A stretch of 37,367 nt of DNA from Corynebacterium gottingense (GTDB lineage Bacteria; Actinomycetota; Actinomycetes; Mycobacteriales; Mycobacteriaceae): the NCBI RefSeq assembly GCF_003693265.1, contig NZ_RDRE01000016.1, positions 1-37,367 on the forward strand, in the 5' to 3' direction. Shown one piece after another: positions 32,072 to 37,367 of this stretch (position 1 is the first letter of the stretch; every line of letters begins with the position of its first letter). Under the pieces are notes generated by a model. The model was given only the letters and a program-made list of their open reading frames with translations, was not told where the DNA came from and ran no database searches. The translations under genes were made by a program, and so were the position numbers.

Positions 32072-34712
32072 AGTGCGCCGCCTCGTTCCAGTTCGTGCCC
32101 GTGCCGGCGGAAACCTCGAGCGGCACCAGCAGCGAGATCGCCCTATCCATTTCTCGCTCGACGATCCCGCGCACCTCGTCGAGCTCACCCGCAGCAACCT
32201 CGACGACAAGTTCGTCGTGCACCTGGAGCAGCACTCGCGACTGGTAGCCCGCGAGCGCCTTGTCGACGCGGACCATCGCAACCTTAATGATGTCCGCAGC
32301 CGTCCCTTGGATCGGCGCGTTGAGCGCCGCGCGCTCCGCGTTCTCGCGCGCGACCCGGTTATCACTGTTCAGCTCAGGCAGGTAGCGGCGGCGGCCGAAC
32401 AGGGTTGAGGTGTAGCCGTCGCGCCGCGCCTGCTCGACCACCTCATCCAGGTAGCGCTTCACACCGCCGAAGCGCTCGAAGTAGCTCTCCATGATCTGCT
32501 TCGCTTCGCCCGCTGAGATGCCCAGCTGGTTCGACAGCCCGTAGGCCGACAGCCCGTACACCAGGCCGTAGCTCATCGCCTTCACGCGACGGCGCAACTC
32601 GGGCGTGACCTGGTCGATCGGCACGTCGAAGACGCGCGAGCCCACGAAGTTGTGGAGGTCCTCCCCCGCCTTGTACGCCTCGATGAGGCCCTCGTCGCGC
32701 GACAGGTGCGCCATCACGCGCATCTCAATCTGCGAGTAGTCGGCCGTCAGCAGGCATTCGTAGCCCTCGCCGACCCTGAAGGCGGAGCGGATTTTGCGGC
32801 CCGCGTCTGTCCGCACCGGGATGTTTTGCAGGTTCGGGTCCGCGGAGCTGAGCCTGCCTGTCGACGCCACCGTCTGCTTGAACGTCGTGTGGATCCGGCC
32901 GTCGTCGCCGACCGCCTTGATGAGGCCCTCGATGGTGGACTTCATTTTTTGGTACTCGCGGTGCAGCAGCAGGTAGTCAAGGAACTCGTGCGGGTGCTTC
33001 TCCGCCAGCGCCTCGATTTCCGACGCCGCCGTCGAGTACCCCGTCTTCGTCTTCTTCGTCTTCGGCAGCTCGAGCTTGTCAAAGAGCACCACGGAGAGCT
33101 GCTTCGGGCTGGACAGGTTGAGCTCGGGCTCGTCGACAAGCTCGCGCGCCTTCTCCTCCACCTGGGTGACCTTGTCGGCGAAGTCCTTACGCTGCGCCTC
33201 GAGCACGTCGCGGTCTACGGCGATGCCGGTGTGCTCCATCTCGGCGAGGATTGGCACCAGCGGGAGTTCCAGGTCCGCGTAGAGCTCGTACTCCGCGATG
33301 TCGCGCAGCTGCGTGGTGAGTTCCTCGGCGAGCTCGAGGACGGCCGCGGCGGCGTCGATAAGCGAGGTGTCCTCGAGCAGACTCAACTGGTCCCCGCCCA
33401 CGGTGAGCTGGCGCTGCAGGTGGCGCTGGTAGACATCCTCGAGGCCGTACGTGCGCTGGCCGGGCCGCAGCAGGTAGGCCGCGATCGCCGTGTCGTGCGC
33501 GATCCCGCGCAGCTCGATCTCGCGCCCGCGCAGCATGTGGTACGCGCCCTTCGCGTCGTGGAGGTACTTCGGGTCCTCCGACTCCAGCCAGGCTTTGAGC
33601 GCCGCGTCCTCGGCCGGGGAAAGCTCGGCAGTGTCTCGCTGGATGCCGTGCCTTTGCTTATCGACGATCCCCAGCCCCGTCACATCACCACCCGCCGGCA
33701 CCGCGGAACCAGCCAGGTACACGGCGAGCCCCTCCCCGCGGCGGGCCTCGAGCCAGGAGTCCAGCGGCTCGTCCGCAATCTCGACGTCCGCGAGCTCCAC
33801 CGGCGCCTGTTGCTCGGCCGCATCGCCCTCGGTCGGCACGGCCTTGAGCACACGCTCCCGCAGGTTGGCGCCGAACTCCAGGTCGTCGAAAGCCGTGGAG
33901 ACCTCTCCCACGTCCGCCGTTTTCAGCGCCAGCTCGTCCGGTCCGACCGGCAGCTCGACGTCCGTGACCATCTGGGTGAGCTCGCGGTTGAGCTGCACCT
34001 GCTCGATGCGTTCGCGGAAGTTGTTCCCGGCCACGCCCTTGATCTCGTCGGCGTGGGCGATGAGCTCCGCCAGCGAGCCATACTTCACGATCCACTTCGT
34101 CGCCGTCTTCTCGCCCACCTTCGGCACGCTCGGCAGGTTGTCCGACGGGTCGCCACGCAGCGCCGCGTAGTCCGGGTACTGCTCAGGCGTGAGGCCGTAC
34201 TTCTTCTCCACCTCTTCCGGGGTGAAGCGGGTGAGCGTGGAGACGCCCCGGGTTGGGTAGAGGACGGTGGTGTGGGCGTCGACAAGCTGCAAATAGTCGC
34301 GGTCACCGGTGACGATGACGATTTCGTAGTCGCCGCGCGCCTGGGTGACCAGCGTTGCGACAATGTCGTCAGCCTCGAAGTTCTCCTTGGACAGCGTGAC
34401 GATGCCGAGCGTGTGCAGCACATCCTCGATAATCGGCACCTGGCCCTTGAACTCCGGCGGCGCCGACTCGCGCTGCGCCTTGTACTCCGGGAAGCGCTCC
34501 GTGCGGAACGTTTTGCGGCCGACGTCAAAGGCGACTGCAACGTGCGTCGGAGCCTCGTCGGCGAGGATGTTGGCGAACATGGAGAGGAAGCCGTACACCG
34601 CGTTCGTGTGCTGCCCGCCCGTGGTGGAGAAGTTCTCCGCAGGCAGGGCGTAGAAGGCGCGGAAGGCCATGGAGTGGCCGTCGATGAGCAGGAGACGTTT
34701 TTGATCAGTCAC
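32070..34712 (-). CDS. polA: PolA, DNA polymerase I
   Basis: 880 residues. PolA fills gaps in repair and removes RNA primers. The 5' nuclease domain (about 1-290) starts KRLLLIDGHSMAFRAFYAL and has the DNLPSVPKVGEKTA helix-hairpin-helix; the middle 3' exonuclease-like domain lacks the proofreading DxE pattern, as in mycobacteria. In the polymerase domain motif A is DYSQIEMRVMAH (Asp658), motif B KAMSYGLVYG and motif C QVHDELVVE. Tyr715 replaces the Phe762 of E. coli, a change linked to easy dideoxynucleotide incorporation. The start is GTG 34710-34712: TAGACT (34721-34726) lies 8 bases upstream, suggesting a leaderless mRNA. Two copies of the 11-mer repeat lie inside. Confidence 0.97.
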   Translation of the reverse strand: MTDQKRLLLIDGHSMAFRAFYALPAENFSTTGGQHTNAVYGFLSMFANILADEAPTHVAVAFDVGRKTFRTERFPEYKAQRESAPPEFKGQVPIIEDVLHTLGIVTLSKENFEADDIVATLVTQARGDYEIVIVTGDRDYLQLVDAHTTVLYPTRGVSTLTRFTPEEVEKKYGLTPEQYPDYAALRGDPSDNLPSVPKVGEKTATKWIVKYGSLAELIAHADEIKGVAGNNFRERIEQVQLNRELTQMVTDVELPVGPDELALKTADVGEVSTAFDDLEFGANLRERVLKAVPTEGDAAEQQAPVELADVEIADEPLDSWLEARRGEGLAVYLAGSAVPAGGDVTGLGIVDKQRHGIQRDTAELSPAEDAALKAWLESEDPKYLHDAKGAYHMLRGREIELRGIAHDTAIAAYLLRPGQRTYGLEDVYQRHLQRQLTVGGDQLSLLEDTSLIDAAAAVLELAEELTTQLRDIAEYELYADLELPLVPILAEMEHTGIAVDRDVLEAQRKDFADKVTQVEEKARELVDEPELNLSSPKQLSVVLFDKLELPKTKKTKTGYSTAASEIEALAEKHPHEFLDYLLLHREYQKMKSTIEGLIKAVGDDGRIHTTFKQTVASTGRLSSADPNLQNIPVRTDAGRKIRSAFRVGEGYECLLTADYSQIEMRVMAHLSRDEGLIEAYKAGEDLHNFVGSRVFDVPIDQVTPELRRRVKAMSYGLVYGLSAYGLSNQLGISAGEAKQIMESYFERFGGVKRYLDEVVEQARRDGYTSTLFGRRRYLPELNSDNRVARENAERAALNAPIQGTAADIIKVAMVRVDKALAGYQSRVLLQVHDELVVEVAAGELDEVRGIVEREMDRAISLLVPLEVSAGTGTNWNEAAH
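33353..33363 (+). repeat. Interspersed 11-mer, copy 11
   Basis: In polA; gene strand reads CTT ATC GAC. Confidence 0.9.
33656..33666 (-). repeat. Interspersed 11-mer, copy 12
   Basis: In polA, 303 bases from copy 11 and in the opposite orientation; gene strand reads GTC GAT AAG. Confidence 0.9.
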
Positions 34713-34720
34713 GGTGCACC

Positions 34721-34726
34721 AGTCTA
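34721..34726 (-). promoter_or_regulatory. -10 element for leaderless polA
   Basis: TAGACT on the minus strand, 8 bases before GTG 34712; no ribosome binding site. It decides the start codon choice. Confidence 0.5.
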
Positions 34727-34772
34727 GCGACCGCCCACGCCACGCAATTTCCAGATCCTTGCGCGCATCCGC

Positions 34773-34778
34773 TACACT
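34773..34778 (+). promoter_or_regulatory. -10 element for the tRNA gene
   Basis: TACACT, 9 bases before the tRNA 5' end, fits the actinobacterial -10 consensus. A weak TTCCAG at 34749-34754 could be the -35 (18-base spacing). Confidence 0.45.
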
Positions 34779-34787
34779 TTTCCGCGA

Positions 34788-34861
34788 GCCCCAGTAGCCC
34801 AATTGGCAGAGGCAACGGATTCAAAACCCGTCCAGTGTGAGTTCGAGTCTCACCTGGGGCA
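34788..34861 (+). tRNA. tRNA with anticodon CAA (nominally Leu), short variable loop
   Basis: Acceptor GCCCCAG pairs perfectly with CTGGGGC; D stem GCC/GGC; anticodon stem ACGG/CCGT (plus an A-C mismatch next to the loop) with loop TTCAAAA, anticodon CAA; T arm GTGAG-TTCGAGT-CTCAC; discriminator A73; CCA not encoded. CAA reads UUG Leu. The variable loop is only 5 bases (CCAGT), whereas canonical tRNA-Leu is class II with a long variable arm. So this is a class I body with a Leu anticodon. The tRNA fold is secure; the amino acid is not. It is divergent from polA. Confidence 0.85.
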
Positions 34862-34874
34862 CGCTGTGAAGTCT

Positions 34875-34916
34875 CGAGACATCGTTCCGGTTATGTCTCG
34901 GGGCTTCTTTAATTTT
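34875..34916 (+). terminator. Probable terminator of the tRNA gene
   Basis: CGAGACAT (34875-34882) pairs with ATGTCTCG (34893-34900), followed by GGGCTTCTTTAATTTTT. The same sequence is the presumed IS481 end, so the tRNA may have acquired its terminator from the element. Confidence 0.5.
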
Positions 34917-35235
34917 TGTTGCCCGGGTTGGGGTTGAGTTCGTTGTCTTTTTGGTTGTAGTAGATCTTGTCCGGTGTCAATGTGTAGTGGGCTATGTGTT
35001 GCCCCGTGGCCGTGATTTTGATGTCTGCGGTGTTGTCTACGCACATGATGGTGATGGGTTCTCCGGCCCATCGGCGTCCGATGTAGAGGCGTCTGAGTTG
35101 GCCGCCCCATCGCAGTGTTGTTTTGCCGTTTTTGGCGACTTTGTCGGTTCGCAGGCGGTAGTCATGAGCCTTGATGTCTGGTCGGGGGTGCGCTTTGGGT
35201 AAAGCGTTGTAGGCCTCCGCAGGGGTAGATCACCC
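34909..35235 (-). pseudogene. IS481-family transposase, C-terminal fragment
   Basis: One minus-strand frame, closed by TAA at 34909-34911, encodes about 108 residues: STPAEAYNALPKAHPRP, then TTLRWGGQLRRLYIGRRWAGE and a C-terminal tail (shortened here: TLRWGGQLRRLYIGRRW). TPAEAYxARPKA followed by a small beta-rich domain is the C-terminus of IS481 transposases, after the DDE catalytic core. An in-frame TGA lies directly upstream of STPAEAY, and the catalytic core is absent, so the gene is dead. Shorter open frames in other phases here are not credible. Confidence 0.65.
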
Positions 35236-35251
35236 TGGCGTGGGCCCCGGA

Positions 35252-35290
35252 TTGCAACTTACATAGGCATAGTATATATTTACGCTATGC
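35252..35290 (+). promoter_or_regulatory. marR promoter and operator
   Basis: TTGCAA (35252-35257), 17 bases, then TATATT (35275-35280), 6 bases before the ATG at 35287: a leaderless arrangement. GCATAG (35267-35272) and CTATGC (35285-35290) form an inverted repeat that brackets the -10 and the start codon, the expected place for MarR self-repression. Confidence 0.55.
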
Positions 35291-35727
35291 AGATTGACGA
35301 ACAAACACAGCTCGCCAACAGCCTCGTGTGGGCCAGCAGCCGCTTCGCACGGACCGCATATCAAGCAACCCCGGTGCAACTCTCGTACGTCTCGCTGCGC
35401 GCGATGTCCGCACTCAATCGCGAGCCCGGACTTCGCGTCGGAGAACTCGCACGTCGTGAGGGTATCACACAACCGTCCATGAGTCAGGCAATCAAGAAGC
35501 TTGTCGACGGCGGCTTCATCACCCGCCACCCCTCGCCCGAAGACGCGCGCGCCGCGGACCTCATGATCACCGACAAGGGCCGCGACATCCTCCTGAAGTA
35601 CCGCAACGACTCCGCCGCCCAGATTCTGCCTGTGCTGGACACGCTGAGCGACGACGACATCGCCGTGCTTCACCGCGCCTCCGAACTGCTCCAGCAGATC
35701 ACCGAGGAACTCTCCGAGAAGCGCTAG
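35287..35727 (+). CDS. MarR-family transcriptional regulator
   Basis: 146 residues, typical MarR length. The winged-helix core is LRVGELARREGITQPSMSQAI with KKLVDGGFITRHPSPEDARA (recognition helix and wing, with the family Asp-x-Arg), shortened as GELARREGITQPSMSQAIK. N- and C-terminal helices form the dimer interface. MarR proteins repress drug or phenolic efflux genes and leave DNA when bound by the ligand. The MFS exporter gene follows after 82 bases on the same strand and is the likely target. It has an inverted repeat over its own promoter. Confidence 0.92.
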   Translation: MQIDEQTQLANSLVWASSRFARTAYQATPVQLSYVSLRAMSALNREPGLRVGELARREGITQPSMSQAIKKLVDGGFITRHPSPEDARAADLMITDKGRDILLKYRNDSAAQILPVLDTLSDDDIAVLHRASELLQQITEELSEKR

Positions 35728-35809
35728 CACATCTGCATCCCTACTTACTGAGGCCGGCAATCCAGTCGACCCCACCACATTTGTCATGCCCAAAAACAAG
35801 GAGGTTTTC

Positions 35810-37021
35810 ATGTCCAACGCTGGTTTGGAAGACGCCGAACCGCATTCAATGCTGAAGCAACCAATCGCTGTGTGGGCCCTCGCGTTCGCCTGCACGGTCT
35901 CGTTTATGGGCATCGGCTTGGTCGATCCGATTCTGCCTGCCATCAGCCGCGAACTCGACGCGTCCCCCACGCAGACGATGCTGCTGTTCACCAGCTACCT
36001 GCTCATCACGGCGCTCGCAATGTTTTTCAGCGCCTTCATCTCCTCGCGAATCGGAGTCAAGGTCACACTCTTGATTGGCCTCGCACTCATCGTCGTCTTC
36101 GCGTTTTTGTCCGGCGCCGCCGGCTCCGTCGACGCCATCATCGGGTTCCGCGCCGGCTGGGGCTTGGGCAACGCCCTGTTCATCTCCACCGCGCTCGCGG
36201 CGATCGTGGGCGCCGCCGCAGGCAGCGCCGGTCAAGCCATCATCCTCTACGAAGCGGCGATGGGCATCGGCCTCGCCGTCGGCCCGCTGGCCGGTGGTCT
36301 CCTCGGCGAGATCTCTTGGCGAGCCCCCTTCTACGGCACCGCCGTCCTCATGGCCATCGGCTTTCTCGCAATCGCGACGCTCCTCAAGCGCAAGTCCAAC
36401 AATCCCGCCCCCGTCGAATTCAGCGCAGGCTTCGTCGCGTTGAAGGAACCGGCACTGCTCACGCTCGGACTGGTCGCGTTCTTCTACAACTTCGGCTTCT
36501 TCACGCTTCTGGCATACTCCCCGTACCCAATCGAGGAGGCCGCCTCGCTCGCAGGCAAGGACTTCGGCGCCATCGAGCTGGGATTCGTCTTCTTCGGCTG
36601 GGGCCTCACACTCGCCATCTCCTCGGTGTTCCTCGCACCCCGCCTCGTGCAATGGCTCGGCCTCTTCCCCGTGCTGAACCTGATCCTCGGCGGCTTCGGC
36701 GTCCTACTCGCCTGCCTCGGTTTCGCCGCGCTGCACCTCACGGCGGTCGTCACCCTGGTCATCATCGCTGGCATCTTCATCGGCGTCTTCAACACCGTGC
36801 TCACCGAGGCCGTCATGGAAGCCACCCACCTCCCCCGCAACGTCGCCTCCTCCACGTATTCCGGACTGCGCTTCCTCGGCGGCGCCATCGCCCCCGCGGT
36901 CTCCGGCCCGCTTGCCGCCGCGCTCGGCGCGGGCGTCCCGTACTGGTTCGGCGCGGCGTCGCTTGTCCTCTCCCTCGCAATCTTGCTCGTGGGCAAGCGC
37001 AACCTGGGCCGCCTCGCTTAA
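35810..37021 (+). CDS. MFS drug-type exporter (DHA1 group)
   Basis: 403 residues with about 12 hydrophobic segments. The loop after helix 2 (SRIGVKVTLLIG) is the motif A region of the major facilitator family, and IILYEAAMGIGLAVGPLAGG in helix 5 is motif C of proton-drug antiporters. VDPILPAIS in helix 1 is also common in this group. ATG 35810 has a perfect AAGGAGG 6 bases upstream; an upstream in-frame ATG at 35786 does not. Its own strong binding site suggests either cotranscription with marR or a promoter in the 82-base gap. Substrate unknown. Confidence 0.9.
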   Translation: MSNAGLEDAEPHSMLKQPIAVWALAFACTVSFMGIGLVDPILPAISRELDASPTQTMLLFTSYLLITALAMFFSAFISSRIGVKVTLLIGLALIVVFAFLSGAAGSVDAIIGFRAGWGLGNALFISTALAAIVGAAAGSAGQAIILYEAAMGIGLAVGPLAGGLLGEISWRAPFYGTAVLMAIGFLAIATLLKRKSNNPAPVEFSAGFVALKEPALLTLGLVAFFYNFGFFTLLAYSPYPIEEAASLAGKDFGAIELGFVFFGWGLTLAISSVFLAPRLVQWLGLFPVLNLILGGFGVLLACLGFAALHLTAVVTLVIIAGIFIGVFNTVLTEAVMEATHLPRNVASSTYSGLRFLGGAIAPAVSGPLAAALGAGVPYWFGAASLVLSLAILLVGKRNLGRLA

Positions 37022-37050
37022 CGACGCCGCCGCCCCAGCGCATGCCTCTG

Positions 37051-37071
37051 AGCGCCAGGGGCACTGGCGCT
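37051..37071. terminator. Hairpin between convergent MFS and HNH genes
   Basis: AGCGCCAG-GGGCA-CTGGCGCT, a perfect 8-bp stem with no T run, 30 bases after the MFS stop and 20 bases past the HNH stop. Probable shared transcript end. Confidence 0.45.
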
Positions 37072-37091
37072 GACTCGAAAGCGACGGCACG

Positions 37092-37367
37092 CTACCCGTC
37101 ATCCGGCGGGTCCGGGGTACGAAACAGCGCCCGCGCGGCGTGATCCGCCCCAGTCGGTGTGACCCGACCCGACGGCGAGACCCACACAATCCGCCCATCC
37201 CGACGCTGCGTCCGCCCACGCGACGGCCGACCCGCCTGAGAATTGTGATACCGACACAACCACCCCAAATTCCCCACCTCAGTCTCACCCCCATGCTGAT
37301 GCTCCACCATATGATGCGCATCGCACTGTGACGCCGGCACATCACAATCCTTCCACGTACACGTAAG
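37092..37367 (-). CDS. HNH endonuclease domain protein, probably DUF222/13E12-type (C-terminal part)
   Basis: The frame is open to the right edge, so only the last ~91 residues are visible. CTWKDC provides the first zinc pair, CDAHHMVEHQHGGETEVGN holds the HNH His residues (quoted in part: CDAHHMVEHQHGG), and LCRYHN the final Asn/His. In actinobacteria this arrangement ends DUF222 proteins, present in several copies per genome and often linked to mobile DNA (REP13E12-like). The tail is basic with repeated Arg. Nuclease activity is expected from the intact motif; the biological role is unknown. Confidence 0.8.
   Translation of the reverse strand, partial: LTCTWKDCDVPASQCDAHHMVEHQHGGETEVGNLGWLCRYHNSQAGRPSRGRTQRRDGRIVWVSPSGRVTPTGADHAARALFRTPDPPDDG

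Larger units (their letters stand above)
34865..35235 (-). mobile_element. Remnant of an IS481-family insertion sequence
   Basis: The left end TGTGAAGTCTCGAGACAT (34865-34882) with a second ATGTCTCG (34893-34900) resembles IS481 terminal repeats, which often carry repeated GATGTCTCGAGACATC-like units. It starts 3 bases after the tRNA. Inside, on the minus strand, lies the C-terminal part of a transposase (separate entry). The other end is missing: similarity stops at about 35235, just before the marR promoter. GC content is lower than the flanks. Confidence 0.6.

Noticed and set aside
34951..35202. An 83-codon plus-strand open frame
   Set aside because: It overlaps the IS481 transposase fragment on the other strand, which has recognisable family sequence; the plus-strand product has none.

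Overview
This window is chromosomal DNA from a high-GC actinobacterium, most likely a Corynebacterium. The evidence is the composition (roughly 65% GC by eye), a core gene order shared with corynebacteria and mycobacteria (polA, rpsA, coaE, uvrB, USP genes, uvrA, infC-rpmI-rplT, tsnR-like methyltransferase, pheS-pheT, argC-argJ), the DUF222/HNH-type gene at the right edge, and many genes whose start codon lies 5-9 bases after a TAnnnT -10 element, as expected for leaderless mRNAs.

Left part (1-11.3 kb, almost all minus strand): the start of an arginine operon (argC, then argJ, which runs off the window); the two subunits of phenylalanyl-tRNA synthetase; a TrmH-family rRNA methyltransferase; a small TM2 membrane protein; the infC-rpmI-rplT translation operon, with a long leader that contains an intrinsic terminator and an AUC start codon for IF3; then uvrA.

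Middle (11.3-18.6 kb): a metallo-hydrolase divergent from uvrA, a DoxX-like membrane protein with a long lysine-rich tail, a HelD/HelR-type helicase, two universal stress proteins and uvrB.

Accessory block (18.7-28.3 kb, plus strand except its last gene), lying inside the conserved order between uvrB and coaE: a prolyl-aminopeptidase-like hydrolase, an XRE-TetR fusion regulator, a complete peptide-type ABC importer (Tat-exported lipoprotein, two permeases, one double ATPase), and a choline/carnitine O-acyltransferase, a family best known from eukaryotes. A DUF4259 gene follows on the minus strand.

Right part (28.3-37.4 kb): coaE, rpsA with a long structured leader, a methyltransferase, a 570-base gene-free stretch that appears to encode a structured RNA of about 300 nt, polA, an unusual short-arm tRNA with anticodon CAA, a degenerate IS481-family transposase end directly after that tRNA, a MarR regulator with an MFS exporter, and a truncated HNH nuclease gene.

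The most striking signal is not a gene. An 11-mer, CGTCGATAAGC, occurs 12 times exactly in 37 kb, on both strands, in genes and in terminators, where base composition predicts far less than one copy. I do not recognise it as any described element. Other points for a second look are the candidate structured RNA at 31.7-32.0 kb, the infC and rpsA leaders, the CAA tRNA and the carnitine-type acyltransferase beside the ABC operon.
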